Shown: positions 9,104 through 18,698, counted from the first letter of the stretch. The stretch is DNA of 64,000 nt from Gammaproteobacteria bacterium (GCA_021648485.1 JAKISS010000005.1:1-64000), one strand, 5' to 3'. The notes: generated by a model from the sequence alone, not told the origin. Numbers and translations are program-made.

Positions 9104-9546
9104 CCTAAATTAATCAGTTAAACCTACTGCGAACGCCTAGGGGGTGTTAACCCTCATTTTGACAATCCTGTTGTACCTGAAAAATCGTCAGGCAAGGCGA
9201 GAGGAGAGACGTTTGATCATTCCAAATAAGCGACGAATAACGCCGCCTGGCGTTTTTTCAGGCGCAACCCGAAGGGCCGGTGCTCATTTTTCATCCCTCA
9301 GCGTTGTCGCTCGCTTATGTGGAACAACCACACCACGCTCACGACGTCTTGAGAGATAAAAAATGAGCGCCGGCAGGACTGTCAAAATGAGGGTTAACAC
9401 CCCCCTAAGGCACAGAATCTAAAGTGCTTTTCAGAACATGTTGAACTCACCGTATGGGTGATACGCTTTCGTCCAAAATAACCTGAAAAACACTTTATCT
9501 TCCGCACCTTAGTCGCTCTCGCTACGGTTTAACTGATTAATTTAGG
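9104..9546. repeat. 443-bp nested inverted-repeat element
   Basis: Three inverted repeats are nested: an exact 21-bp outer pair (9104-9124 and 9526-9546, CCTAAATTAATCAGTTAAACC), a 35-37-bp near-perfect pair (9136-9170 and 9374-9410, core GGTGTTAACCCTCATTTTGA), and an inner pair (9277-9299 and 9352-9373, CCGG.GCTCATTTTT.ATC). A fourth pair (AAAGTGCTTTTCAG / CTGAAAAACACTTT) lies in the right part. No credible protein is encoded. It fills the whole recR-fliA interval and looks like a composite of nested palindromic or MITE-like units. Confidence 0.65.
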
Positions 9547-9641
9547 ATTAAAGATTCCCTTCTCTTCTGCCGCAATTTCAGGTGAACCCCCCGCAGGTCT
9601 GCGTTTATCACAACGTTAACTGTGCAACGGCTGAGGACGGT

Positions 9642-10358
9642 ATGTACGATAATCTGGAAAATGCAGGTCACGACGAACTGGTCACCAAATACGCGCCATT
9701 GGTAAAGCGTATTGCGTACCATTTAAAAGCGCGCCTGCCTGCAACCGTGATAGTGGATGACTTGCTGCAAGCGGGCATGATCGGCCTGCTGGAAGCCTCA
9801 CGCAAATATGATGCAAACCAGGGTGCCAGCTTTGAAACCTATGCAGGTATTCGTATTCGTGGCTCCATGCTGGATGAATTGCGCCGTAATGACTGGGCTC
9901 CCAAGTCTGTACACCGTAAAGTCCGCGACATCACCCAAGCTATTCGCAGCATTGAACACCGCGAAGGGCGCGATGCCCGCGATGAAGAGGTCATTGAGTT
10001 ATTAGGTATTTCCCGCGATGAATATTTCAAAACCTTGCAGGATGTTTCCAGCCACCGGGTCTTGAGCTGGGACGAAATCGGTATCGACGAGGATGCCTTT
10101 GGGCACAGCCTCAGTGACGGCAAAACCGGCGTGCATGACCAATTGGAAAAGCAGCATTTCCAGGCAAAGCTGTCAGATTCCATTTCTTCATTGCCCGAAC
10201 GTGAAAAAATGATCGTTTCCCTGTATTACGAATCTGAACTCAATTTGCGGGAAATCGGCTCCGTCATGAATGTCAGCGAATCACGTATCAGCCAATTATT
10301 AAGCCAGGCCCATATACGCCTGCGAGCTCGCATGCGAGACTGGATTGCGCAACAATAA
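9642..10358 (+). CDS. fliA: FliA-type sigma-28 RNA polymerase sigma factor
   Basis: About 238 residues from the ATG at 9642, preceded by AGGAC; an upstream ATG at 9582 lies against the repeat element and has no ribosome site. Region 2 (IVDDLLQAGMIGLLEA, FETYAGIRIRGSMLDELRR) and region 4 (LPEREKMIVSLYYESELNLREIG, ESRISQLLSQA) are clear and match FliA, which directs flagellar and chemotaxis gene transcription. It stands alone, without flhG, flhF or flagellar genes nearby, so its regulon here could differ from the classical one. Confidence 0.85.
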   Translation: MYDNLENAGHDELVTKYAPLVKRIAYHLKARLPATVIVDDLLQAGMIGLLEASRKYDANQGASFETYAGIRIRGSMLDELRRNDWAPKSVHRKVRDITQAIRSIEHREGRDARDEEVIELLGISRDEYFKTLQDVSSHRVLSWDEIGIDEDAFGHSLSDGKTGVHDQLEKQHFQAKLSDSISSLPEREKMIVSLYYESELNLREIGSVMNVSESRISQLLSQAHIRLRARMRDWIAQQ

Positions 10359-10394
10359 TCACTGATTCAAAATCCAGGTTCAAAATATATTTTC

Positions 10395-10850
10395 ATGGTA
10401 CACCCTTTTCTCATCGCTAAACGCAAACGGCATAACGCCACCACCTTGCATGAAGCAAACTTCAGAAAACTCGCGCGCGTGATACCTGCCTTGCCCGAAC
10501 TGGAAATAGCCACTACCGTAAAAAATGCAACCGGGATGCAACTATCCCTGCATATTCTGGAAACCAGCAAATACACCAAAACCTTCTCATTACACCTGCA
10601 ACACTCGGCAGAACAACCCTGGTTACCCGGCCTGCACATGAAAATCCGTAACTATTACGATGCAGGCGTCAGCGAAGTGCTGGCCTTTCAGCACAAGCAT
10701 CGCCTCAACGCACGTTATAACTACCCGAATTGCGACATGTTTCAGCGCAACGAAAAATGGCAAATCAACCAGTTTTTAGGTGAATGGCTGGATCACTGCT
10801 TACGCACAGATTGCATATTCCAGGCAGTCACCGAACCTCTTAACCGCTAA
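10395..10850 (+). CDS. DUF1249 family protein (YqiB-like)
   Basis: 151 residues. The pattern of an N-terminal HEANFRKL, a central MKIRNYYDAG and the ending NEKWQINQFLGEWLDHCL matches the DUF1249/YqiB family, small cytoplasmic proteins of unknown function. It starts 36 bases after the sigma factor stop on the same strand and may be cotranscribed with it. Confidence 0.7.
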   Translation: MVHPFLIAKRKRHNATTLHEANFRKLARVIPALPELEIATTVKNATGMQLSLHILETSKYTKTFSLHLQHSAEQPWLPGLHMKIRNYYDAGVSEVLAFQHKHRLNARYNYPNCDMFQRNEKWQINQFLGEWLDHCLRTDCIFQAVTEPLNR

Positions 10851-11040
10851 ATTTATTTTATAATCCAGGACAACTTCATATTTGTTGACTGTTTTTTGAG
10901 CTATCATCGAAGCTAGTTTTCTAACAGCCGGGAATATAAGCAAAAATACTTTTCGTTGTTAAAGTCCCTCCTTCCTGCTGCCGATACCGTAAGGGCAAGC
11001 CCCCCCTTATCAGCACTGGCTATCGCCAAGAGAATGCTTT

Positions 11041-12024
11041 ATGAAAAAATTTTTTGGAATCATACTGTTAGTTATCACTACCGGCTTTTTTTCACACACC
11101 TTCGCTGTTGATGATTATATCTGGGAAGAAAAATTTAAAAAGGCACTGCCCAAAGCAGAGCAAGGTGATACAAAATCACAATATGCCATCGGTGAGATGT
11201 TTGAGAAAGGCAAAGGTACTATCAAAGATCCCAAAAAGGCTTTCGAGTGGTACCACAAAGCGGCAAAACAAAATAACAAAAAGGCAGCTTACAAGGTCGG
11301 ACGCGCCTACCTGGAAGGAAAAGGCGTCAGCAGAAACTATAAAAAAGCGCATGACTGGTTTAGAAGCTCTGCCAATCAAAAATATGTGCGCGCCGAATAC
11401 TATCTTGGTGCCCTGTATGAATACGGCCAAGGCGTGTCAAAAAATTACAACGAAGCCCTCAAATGGTACAAACAGGCTCTGGCGGGAGGCTATAGTAGAG
11501 CTTCCGACGGTATCAAACGAGTTGCCAAAGCACAAAAATCTGCTGAACAGAAACGCCGCGCAGCCATCGTAAAAACAGTCAAACCTAAAACCGTACCAAA
11601 ACCGAAACCGAAACCCGTACCAAAAATAAAATCCACTAAAGACAAAGTGCTGGCGGGTGGCTGGAAAAAACGCAACAAGCCCGTCGAATACCTCCCCTCT
11701 TCGCTCACCCAGTGTAAAAATGAAGAAGAACGAGTGGAATGCCAGTCTGTAGACATTTCCCGCAACATTGGCATGGCGGACATCAGCTACACAACCAAGG
11801 CCACCTTGTTTGACTTTGAAGACAATGGGTCATTTAACATTTCCTATCGCAACAACGTCTCCAAAATTACCGTCACAGATCCTGAGTTCGCTGAATCTGG
11901 TCGCAAAGTACCTGTCACTCTGGGCTGGCAGGATGCCGACCATGAACTGGCTTGCCAATTTGAAAATGACCGCTCCCTGACTTGTACCAAAAACAAACTA
12001 CGGAAAATCACGTTGCGGCGATGA
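11041..12024 (+). CDS. Exported Sel1-repeat protein
   Basis: 327 residues. A signal peptide (MKKFFGIILLVITTGFFSHTFA) leads into three to four Sel1-type repeats (about 35-160; A..YAIGEMFEKGKGTIKD, YKVGRAYLEGKGVSRN, YYLGALYEYGQGVSKN), then a Lys/Pro-rich linker (KPKTVPKPKPKPVPK) and a C-terminal domain of about 125 residues with four cysteines (CKN, CQSV, CQF, CTK) that I do not recognise. Sel1 repeats mediate protein contacts; the export signal places this one in the periplasm. No operon partner is evident. Confidence 0.8.
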   Translation: MKKFFGIILLVITTGFFSHTFAVDDYIWEEKFKKALPKAEQGDTKSQYAIGEMFEKGKGTIKDPKKAFEWYHKAAKQNNKKAAYKVGRAYLEGKGVSRNYKKAHDWFRSSANQKYVRAEYYLGALYEYGQGVSKNYNEALKWYKQALAGGYSRASDGIKRVAKAQKSAEQKRRAAIVKTVKPKTVPKPKPKPVPKIKSTKDKVLAGGWKKRNKPVEYLPSSLTQCKNEEERVECQSVDISRNIGMADISYTTKATLFDFEDNGSFNISYRNNVSKITVTDPEFAESGRKVPVTLGWQDADHELACQFENDRSLTCTKNKLRKITLRR

Positions 12025-12063
12025 TGCTTACTCTACGGTTTAAAGGTTGCCGCATGACAAATG

Positions 12064-12088
12064 AAAAAGGGCTCCATTTGGAGCCCCT
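12064..12088 (-). terminator. Terminator of the tRNA-Ser gene
   Basis: On the minus strand GGGCTCC-AAAT-GGAGCCC is a perfect 7-bp stem with a four-base loop followed by TTTTT, 13 bases beyond the tRNA CCA end. Confidence 0.85.
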
Positions 12089-12100
12089 TAACTTGTTGTA

Positions 12101-12188
12101 TGGCGGAGAGCGAGGGATTCGAACCCCCGGACGGTTTCCCGTCAACGGTTTTCAAGACCGCCGCTTTCGACCACTCAGCCAGCTCTCC
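12101..12188 (-). tRNA. tRNA-Ser (anticodon UGA)
   Basis: The minus strand reads GGAGAGC...GCTCTCCGCCA: a 7-bp acceptor stem, a long variable arm (TTGACGGGAAACCGTC) as class II tRNAs have, a T arm with GGTTCGAATCC, and an anticodon loop CTTGAAA giving UGA, which decodes UCA. The CCA end is encoded. The gene is 88 bases long. Confidence 0.96.
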
Positions 12189-12473
12189 GTTATGTACATT
12201 CGTCGTAACTCCCCTGACAACACCAATAACACCACTATCAGCAAGGAGGAACAGTCTTGAAATAGCTCTTTTCACCCCCATCTCTAGCGAGGCAGGCAAT
12301 AATACTGAATCGTTGAGGGCATTGCTAGGCGCTTGTCCGAGAATAGCGACCAGCGAAAGCAAAAACAGGTTTGACCCATACATAGACGGAACTTATAATC
12401 CCGTATAAGTCTAAAGATCCGATACGTTACATAAATTTTGAAACAAATGACAAACCGTGGAGGTTTACCCCCG

Positions 12474-13139
12474 ATGAACCCAAATTATTCTGTTGCCACC
12501 CACTCGTCCTCATCGACGCTGGCCACCAACAAACTCATTCGCAATACTTACACCCTGCTGTCAATGACACTGTTGTTCAGCGCGGGTACTGCCGCTGTCG
12601 GCGTAATGATGAACCTTTCACAGGGCATGGCATTAGGCGCAACTATTGCCGCCATTGCGATGCTATGGTTCGTTTTGCCTCGCACCGCCAATTCCGCCAT
12701 GGGCATCCCGGTCATCTTCGGCATCACCGGCTTGCTTGGCCTGGGTCTGGGACCGGTGCTGAATTATTATCTGGCGGTTAATCCCAGCATCGTGATGACT
12801 GCATTGGGCGGCACGGGTGCTATTTTCCTGGGTCTGTCCGCTTACGCACTCACCACGCGTAAAGATTTCAGCTTCATGGCAGGCTTCCTGATGGTGGGCT
12901 TGATTGTGGTGATTGGTGCCTCCCTGCTGAATATTTTCCTGAGTATTCCTGCCCTGTCTCTGGCAGTGAGTGCTGCGGTCATCATGATCATGAGTGGCTT
13001 CATCCTGTTTCAGACCTCCTCCATGGTCAATGGTGGTGAAACCAACTACATCATGGCAACAGCCAGTCTGTTCCTGTCGATAGTCAACATGTTTCAGGCG
13101 CTTCTGCACATTCTGGGCGCGTTTAATAACAACGATTAA
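12474..13139 (+). CDS. Bax inhibitor-1 family protein, YccA-like
   Basis: About 221 residues from the ATG at 12474, chosen because GGAGG lies ten bases upstream. Seven membrane helices are visible, starting after a polar N-terminus (NPNYSVATHSSSST). The segment LIRNTYTLLSMTLLFSAGTAAVG and the pattern SxLNIFL are typical of the BI-1/YccA family, inner-membrane proteins that in E. coli modulate the FtsH protease. A strong terminator follows the stop. Confidence 0.85.
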   Translation: MNPNYSVATHSSSSTLATNKLIRNTYTLLSMTLLFSAGTAAVGVMMNLSQGMALGATIAAIAMLWFVLPRTANSAMGIPVIFGITGLLGLGLGPVLNYYLAVNPSIVMTALGGTGAIFLGLSAYALTTRKDFSFMAGFLMVGLIVVIGASLLNIFLSIPALSLAVSAAVIMIMSGFILFQTSSMVNGGETNYIMATASLFLSIVNMFQALLHILGAFNNND

Positions 13140-13157
13140 ACGCCGTTTCCGGAACTG

Positions 13158-13190
13158 AAAAAGCCCCGGTGTTGGCCGGGGCTTTTTTTT
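13158..13190 (+). terminator. Terminator after the YccA-like gene
   Basis: AAAAAGCCCCGG, a GTGTTGG loop, CCGGGGCTTTTTTTT: a perfect GC-rich stem with a T run, 19 bases after the stop codon. Confidence 0.9.
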
Positions 13191-13218
13191 GCTGAATATT
13201 TTATGTTAAGAGGTGATT

Positions 13219-13398
13219 ATGGACTGGATACAAATTGGTTCTGCGATATTTCTGGGGGCCATGTTGATTTTCATTTTCCCGCGTATGCGCCATGCGGTAA
13301 AAAATGCCCCCAAGGGCAGTAACAAAGACTGGTTAAATTACCTGATGATTATGGTCGTTGTGGGCTTATTTATTATGTTTCTGATTCAGATGGTGTAA
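13219..13398 (+). CDS. Small two-helix membrane protein, function unknown
   Basis: 59 residues from the ATG at 13219, preceded by AAGAGG five bases away. Two hydrophobic helices (about residues 6-21 and 42-58) flank a basic loop with NAPKGSNKDW. I have no family name for it, though the pattern resembles widely conserved small gammaproteobacterial membrane proteins. It follows the YccA-like gene across a terminator and so probably has its own promoter. Confidence 0.65.
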   Translation: MDWIQIGSAIFLGAMLIFIFPRMRHAVKNAPKGSNKDWLNYLMIMVVVGLFIMFLIQMV

Positions 13399-13489
13399 TC
13401 TAAAAATCATACCCTGCATAATCAGCCAACGAAAATGCCACCCTGCCTACAGAGCCCACCAGAAAATCACCTCTTGCTGGCCACCCTTT

Positions 13490-13663
13490 TTAATCAGGCC
13501 AAACACGCCGCGCTGGTAGCCGTGGTAAAGACAATTCAGACTCAGCCTTAGGCAAGGGGGCCGCCTCCGAAACCTGTTGCGCATCCGCTGTATTTTTCTG
13601 CGGCTGTTTTGCTTTCGCCTGACGAACACTATTGGCTAATTTGGAACCCAATTCTTTTGTCAT
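13490..13663 (-). CDS. mcdB: McdB, carboxysome-positioning adaptor protein
   Basis: 57 residues. The start ATG overlaps the mcdA stop by four bases (ATGA), so it is translationally coupled. The sequence is short, polar and disordered, beginning MTKELGSKLANSVRQAKAK, rich in Q, K and A, and ending in RRVWPD; a C-terminal motif with an invariant Trp marks alpha-carboxysome McdB. McdB binds the carboxysome and stimulates the McdA ATPase, so that carboxysomes are spread over the nucleoid. It lies 4.4 kb downstream of the main carboxysome locus in the sulP-mcdA-mcdB operon. Confidence 0.85.
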   Translation of the reverse strand: MTKELGSKLANSVRQAKAKQPQKNTADAQQVSEAAPLPKAESELSLPRLPARRVWPD

Positions 13664-14298
13664 GATGTCAATATCTCCTCGATGAGAAACTCCACTTCCT
13701 GAACCGCAGATTCCCCACGCTTCCCCATGCAATATACGCTTAAACCTTCTAAGGCTGAGTTTCGATACACCGCACGCCGTCGCAGACAACTTTGCAGGGC
13801 GGGCATATCAAATTCCGCCAATGCCTGGTTCATACTTCTGGACATCGCACTCCGCAACTCCAACTGATTGACCAGTATATATGCCTGCAGCCGGGGATTA
13901 CCGATTTTAACCTGATCAATGGCATCCGTCAGCCGAACACTCGCCCACAAATCAACAGGGGAAGGTAATACTGGAACGAACACTTTATCAGAGATGGTCA
14001 TCGCCGACTGTGCAACCCCGGTTTCAAGCGTCGGCGGACAATCAATGACCAGATATTGGTAATCCTGACGCATGCGGCTGACTTCTCTCGCCAAATTACT
14101 CGCCACAGAAATGACCGAAACAGGAAAAGGGCGCTCATCCGTCGATAGTCCTGCCCATTGCCCAGCCGACCCTTGCGGATCGGCATCAATAATGAGAGTT
14201 CGACCACGCCGGGAAAGCCCCGCAGCAAGATTCATACTGAGCGTCGTTTTACCCGTGCCACCTTTTTGATTCGCAACCGAAAAAACCTGCGCCAACAT
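13660..14298 (-). CDS. mcdA: McdA, ParA-type ATPase positioning carboxysomes
   Basis: 212 residues. The N-terminus carries a deviant Walker A motif, KGGTGKTT, with the signature lysine of ParA/MinD ATPases, then DADPQGSA, and the Walker B stretch LVIDCPPTLETG. The size and the coupled RRVWPD-type partner gene identify it as McdA rather than chromosomal ParA: there is no parB or parS nearby. It binds DNA as an ATP dimer and is released by McdB. It is 49 bases downstream of sulP on the same strand and probably cotranscribed with it. Confidence 0.87.
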   Translation of the reverse strand: MLAQVFSVANQKGGTGKTTLSMNLAAGLSRRGRTLIIDADPQGSAGQWAGLSTDERPFPVSVISVASNLAREVSRMRQDYQYLVIDCPPTLETGVAQSAMTISDKVFVPVLPSPVDLWASVRLTDAIDQVKIGNPRLQAYILVNQLELRSAMSRSMNQALAEFDMPALQSCLRRRAVYRNSALEGLSVYCMGKRGESAVQEVEFLIEEILTS

Positions 14299-14347
14299 AG
14301 TGAATACCCTTACTTAGCTTAAGATAGCTGCGACCCTGCACTCTGTT

Positions 14348-16615
14348 TTACTCTTTAACCCGCTCGACACAAGAATGATTAAACATTTCCGCCAGAGAAA
14401 ACAACAACGCAACATCATCCGCATTTGCAAGTGCGTGATCCTTCCTGAAGGCCAGCATAACACCCTTGCGTACTTCCAGATAGAAGTCGTCATGCTTTGC
14501 AATAAACGCAGTCAGTTTTGGCGAAAGATACGATAATGGATCAGTGCCTTCCTTTGCATAAAGGCGATATTTTCCAGCAAGCGCATTTTCATCAGGCAAC
14601 ACAACCTCTTCATAATCGACCAGATAGCGCTCCAAATAATGCCCTGGGGCGATCACCATATCCGGCACATCGGCCTCCAAACCGGCAGGACAACATATGG
14701 TAATGATGGTGTGCCAGTGTCTGGAATAATAATTCGGCGCAGATGTGTGGCTGTAATCGTACAGGCGGACACGACTACCCCAATGCTTACCTGACAGGAT
14801 ATTACACTCTTCCTTGTCTGCTCCACGCCGCAGATAGACGAAATCTTCAGCATTTAATATGCTCTTTGATTCAGGCCGAAAGTCCAGACTGTATTGCTCA
14901 GCCAGACACTCCATTTGCACTTCCCTGTCACTACGCTGAACCTGCTCCTTGATCAGAATAGTGTCTTGCATACGGGCAGCCAGTGCGTGTCGTGTAAATG
15001 GAATAAAATTTTCTACACCAACCAGCTCAAAGACACGACCATCACGCACGCACTCCTCTTCAAATTGGTGCAAATATTCCATGGCAGTATGATCAATGAT
15101 TCGCCCTGATTCAGTAACAATCAGCGTCACACCTACCTTAGGCGGCAAATTGGCGAGCAACTTATCCAACGGTAAAAGGTTGAAACAAACGAGTGAAGAT
15201 AATGTCATTTCATAATGAACGATGCCTTCTCTTTCCTGCTCCTTGAGCTTGATTACTGGCGTTTTAAACAAACTTTTCAGGTTGTCCCATAGCAAACAAC
15301 ACCCTTGTTTAAAGCTCATACGTCCCATCAACACAAAACGAAAAGATGGCATCAACAGATACAGCAGTATCACGACCTCTGCGGCCACACCTATCAAAAT
15401 ACCAGAAAGAAGATCGGTGCCAAGAATGGCGACAACAGTGATAATAAAGATGACGATCTGATCACGACCAATGGCATAGGTTTTAGTGAAAACTTTATAT
15501 TCACACAACTTCCAACCAACATAGATCAGAATCGCAGCAATAGCCGCCAACGGGACCATTGCAATAATATCCGTAATAAAAAACAAGAATACCAATAAAA
15601 ACATTGCGTTATAAAAATTCGCCCATAACGTCCGTCCACCGGCATCGATATTTGTGCGGCTTTTTATTCCACCCGGGATGATCGTCAACCCCCCAAAAAT
15701 ACTCGACAACGAGTTAGATATCCCCATTGCACGCAACGTTATATTCGGGTCTGACTTGCGCTGGAAGGGATCAATTTTATCGACCGCCTTAATCGTCGCC
15801 AATGACTCAACACCATCAATCAGTGTCAGGGTAATCACGACAACCAACACGCCCCACCACAGGTCAGGTCGTGAAAACACTTCACCAAAGGCCGGAAAGG
15901 TAATCCCGTCTGCCATTATATTATCCGGCATAGTGATCAGATACTTTGCGTCAAGGCCGAATGCAGAAGCCAACAAAATACCAAGCACCGTCACAAGTAA
16001 CGGTGGCGGCACTTTGCGCATCCAGCCATGCTTCGATTTACTTAGGTAAAAAACAAGAAACAGACTTAGCCCGCCAATAACCAGAACACCCCATTCTATT
16101 TGTAATAAGGCCTGCGGCAACTTTGCAACAGACGCCAGCATGGTTCCAGAAGCGGGTAACATCGCCCCCATCAAGGGGGGGATCTGTTTAATGATAATAA
16201 TCAGACCGATGGCGGCAAGCATCGCCTCCACTACCGTCACAGGCAAAAAAATGGCGTAACGACCCGTCTTGAAAAAAGCCAACACTATCTGTAATAACCC
16301 GGTGATGCAGATGGCCACCAGAAGCAGAGGGTAACCTGCGGCAAGATCACCACCACCTAACATCAACATTCCGGCTAAAAGTGCAGGAGCCAAGCCTGCG
16401 GCGGGCCCACTAATGGTGACATAAGCCCCTCCCAGAAAAGGGAAAATGAGGCCAGCAATAATGGCAGAAATCAATCCTGTTACAGGTGGTGCACCAGACG
16501 CGATAGCGATCCCCAGCGACAGAGGCAATGAAACAAGCGCCACTTGCATGCCTGCCAGCAAATCGTAACGCCAGTGTTTTAAACCTTTAATACCATTCTG
16601 TGGAGTTTCAGTCAT
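14348..16615 (-). CDS. SulP-family anion (probably bicarbonate) transporter with STAS domain and long C-terminal extension
   Basis: 755 residues. About twelve membrane helices occupy residues 10-420, with SulP hallmarks (ALVSLPLSLGIAIASGAPP, ISGPAAGLAPALLAG, GGLTIIPGGIKSRTN). A STAS domain (about 455-565) follows, then about 165 further residues that I do not recognise. The family moves sulfate, bicarbonate or other anions; the location among carboxysome genes and in front of mcdAB supports bicarbonate import, like BicA, but the substrate is inferred. The extension, with SGKHWGSRVRLYDYSH and a Cys pair (TICCPAG), is longer than I expect for SulP proteins and could be regulatory. Confidence 0.82.
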   Translation of the reverse strand: MTETPQNGIKGLKHWRYDLLAGMQVALVSLPLSLGIAIASGAPPVTGLISAIIAGLIFPFLGGAYVTISGPAAGLAPALLAGMLMLGGGDLAAGYPLLLVAICITGLLQIVLAFFKTGRYAIFLPVTVVEAMLAAIGLIIIIKQIPPLMGAMLPASGTMLASVAKLPQALLQIEWGVLVIGGLSLFLVFYLSKSKHGWMRKVPPPLLVTVLGILLASAFGLDAKYLITMPDNIMADGITFPAFGEVFSRPDLWWGVLVVVITLTLIDGVESLATIKAVDKIDPFQRKSDPNITLRAMGISNSLSSIFGGLTIIPGGIKSRTNIDAGGRTLWANFYNAMFLLVFLFFITDIIAMVPLAAIAAILIYVGWKLCEYKVFTKTYAIGRDQIVIFIITVVAILGTDLLSGILIGVAAEVVILLYLLMPSFRFVLMGRMSFKQGCCLLWDNLKSLFKTPVIKLKEQEREGIVHYEMTLSSLVCFNLLPLDKLLANLPPKVGVTLIVTESGRIIDHTAMEYLHQFEEECVRDGRVFELVGVENFIPFTRHALAARMQDTILIKEQVQRSDREVQMECLAEQYSLDFRPESKSILNAEDFVYLRRGADKEECNILSGKHWGSRVRLYDYSHTSAPNYYSRHWHTIITICCPAGLEADVPDMVIAPGHYLERYLVDYEEVVLPDENALAGKYRLYAKEGTDPLSYLSPKLTAFIAKHDDFYLEVRKGVMLAFRKDHALANADDVALLFSLAEMFNHSCVERVKE

Positions 16616-17317
16616 AACACGTATACCTCAACATTTATTTAACCCCGAACAGTGCTTTCAGAATGTGCCCGAAACAGCTTCCCTGTTTTGCATCCCGGCT
16701 TCGTCCGCTCTTCAATCAAAAAGCGCGAATGACAGAGCGACTATTCCTCCACTTTCTGTTCAATCAGAACGAACACACACTCAATCCAGATACCAAACAG
16801 GGAAGTTATTTTTCTGCGCGTTCCCACTGTTGTGCTCCATTCATTTGTCAGCAACGCAATGTATAACGCAACATCTGAGGTTTGCGCCATCAACACAAAC
16901 GCTCATTAGCTTACTGAAGAGATGTTAACGCCCCCCAATCAAAATCGAGCAATACGCAAAGAAACGGCTAACAAAACCATACGACTGAAAACCGTGACAC
17001 CAAGCCTATCGGGTTTGGCCAGAAATTGGGCATTCGGATATTCAATGGCAAGCATTGTCAATCATCGATATCACTCTTCCCGCCTCAGTTCAGAAGTAGA
17101 AAATAGTGATCTGACTCATGAAGTCATAAAATAAAATCACAAGGAACTATACCAGACAGGCAAAAATATAGGCAATAATCAATAATTCCCATTTGAATTC
17201 TGAATATACACTTATAAAAAATTAGGGTAATCTGACGGACTCTCTCAACTCTACAGTTTCCCGCCCAAGCGACAACTGAGCGGAAAAACGAAATAAAGCC
17301 GATTCAAACATACCGCC
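16616..17317. other. 702-base divergent intergenic region
   Basis: It lies between the divergently transcribed sulP and Nudix genes, so it must hold both promoters. CTTCCCTGTTTTG (near 16679) and CAAACAGGGAAG (near 16795) form a widely spaced inverted pair about 105 bases apart on the sulP side. No credible gene, tRNA or terminator was seen; the short open frames have atypical composition and no ribosome sites. Confidence 0.4.
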
Positions 17318-17875
17318 ATGCACCGCGAAAAGCTTTTACAACTGCTTAAAAACTACAAAACACCTTTTCTCGAAGAGTCTGCGATGCTGGAACGCACCCG
17401 GCGGTTTGTCGCCGCGCATGAAGACTGTTTTGACAGAGCACTTGTACCTGGTCATGTCACCGGCTCTTCATGGGTTGTCAATCCCCGACGGGATCATGCT
17501 CTCATGTTACACCATCGCAAACTCGACTTATGGCTACAGCCTGGCGGACACGCAGATGGCGATGCTGATATACACAACGTGGTTATAAAAGAGACTTCTG
17601 AAGAGTCAGGCATTGAGCCAGAACATATCAAACTGCTAAGTCATGATATTTTTGATATTGATATACATACCATTTACGCGAGTCAGCACGACCACCGACA
17701 CGAACATTATGATATACGTTTTTTACTGGAGATTAACGACAACTTACCTGTCCCGGGCAACAATGAGTCACACCAGATAGGCTGGATACCATTAACGCAC
17801 ATACCGCGTTTTAACAATTACCGCTCTTTCTATCGCATGATACGTAAAACACGCCAGTATCCTCCCGCATCTTAA
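17318..17875 (+). CDS. Nudix hydrolase
   Basis: 185 residues. The box GGHADGDADIHNVVIKETSEESG sits centrally and matches the GGHADGD variant of the Nudix signature; the catalytic EE pair is present, while the usual Arg is Lys and the first Glu is Ala. Members hydrolyse nucleoside diphosphates linked to another moiety; the substrate cannot be read from sequence. It is the only plus-strand gene in the carboxysome region and its link to carbon fixation is unclear. Confidence 0.8.
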   Translation: MHREKLLQLLKNYKTPFLEESAMLERTRRFVAAHEDCFDRALVPGHVTGSSWVVNPRRDHALMLHHRKLDLWLQPGGHADGDADIHNVVIKETSEESGIEPEHIKLLSHDIFDIDIHTIYASQHDHRHEHYDIRFLLEINDNLPVPGNNESHQIGWIPLTHIPRFNNYRSFYRMIRKTRQYPPAS

Positions 17876-18074
17876 ATGTGAATTAAGTGCCAAATCACCC
17901 GGTTAACGTTTTTACTGGGACGTTAGGTTGTCGCAGCATTGGTCAGCGGGGTGTTATAAACACAGGGGCACAGAGTGTTTAGTGCTTTTCTCTGCATTTA
18001 AATATTTGGTGATTTTTAAAAACAGCGTGTTTTTAGCGCTTAATTCATATTAAATCAAAGATGTAGGCCAAGCG

Positions 18075-18689
18075 TTACACACCACTTAAGCTTTGCACCG
18101 CATGTATTGCAGCGTGTGCAGCCACATCGATATCTGCTTCTTTTCCCGCCAATGTCAAGCGCCCATAAGCACCCACCGCACGGGCATCGACCAGCGTTAT
18201 ATTGGATGCTTTCTCAGCCTCATTGGCCGCATAAACGATATAACCCGCAGGTTCTGTTTCGAGAATAAACATACTCTGTCCAGGTAATATCATCGACCCC
18301 CGACGGTCCTGACGATTAATCAGCACAGCATGGTCCGGGGTAATCGCCCTCACCGTTTCACTCCAGGCAACACGACATTTCTGTCGTTCATCTTCCGCTG
18401 TGCGCAGCGAATACAATATAGCTCGACCGGCTTCAATAACATCACTCTGATCACGGTGGTGAAACACCATGGAACCAAACGCTCTCTCGACAACCTGCTG
18501 TCCAAGATGAACACGCGTCGCCTTTAGTGCTACATCGGTCAAACGGTGTATCGCCATACCCGGGGCTACTTCCATCCACAAACAGGCATCACCTGGCACG
18601 GGCAGAAAACCCTGTGACACAGTCGCCATATACGCTGCCAACTGTGGCTGCAACGAGTCAATAAAAACATAGGTTCGCAGTTTAATCAT
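18075..18689 (-). CDS. csoS1D: CsoS1D, tandem-BMC pseudohexameric shell protein
   Basis: 204 residues with two bacterial-microcompartment-type halves: [12 protein letters not shown]...[20 protein letters not shown], then [41 protein letters not shown]. The LQPQ start and the EAEKAS...GAYGRL ending match CsoS1D, which forms trimers with a large gated pore in the alpha-carboxysome shell. It follows cbbR closely (ten bases), at the downstream end of the locus. The known protein has a longer N-terminus (about 50 more residues), absent here. Confidence 0.85.
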   Translation of the reverse strand: MIKLRTYVFIDSLQPQLAAYMATVSQGFLPVPGDACLWMEVAPGMAIHRLTDVALKATRVHLGQQVVERAFGSMVFHHRDQSDVIEAGRAILYSLRTAEDERQKCRVAWSETVRAITPDHAVLINRQDRRGSMILPGQSMFILETEPAGYIVYAANEAEKASNITLVDARAVGAYGRLTLAGKEADIDVAAHAAIHAVQSLSGV

Positions 18690-18698
18690 TATATTACT

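Noticed and set aside
10930-11040. Riboswitch (cyclic-di-GMP or similar) ahead of the Sel1 gene
   Set aside because: A purine- and pyrimidine-rich leader is present, but none of the conserved GEMM or other motifs could be matched.
16663-17134. Open frames in the sulP-Nudix intergenic region
   Set aside because: No ribosome sites, unusual amino-acid composition, and several overlapping frames of similar length, as expected by chance.
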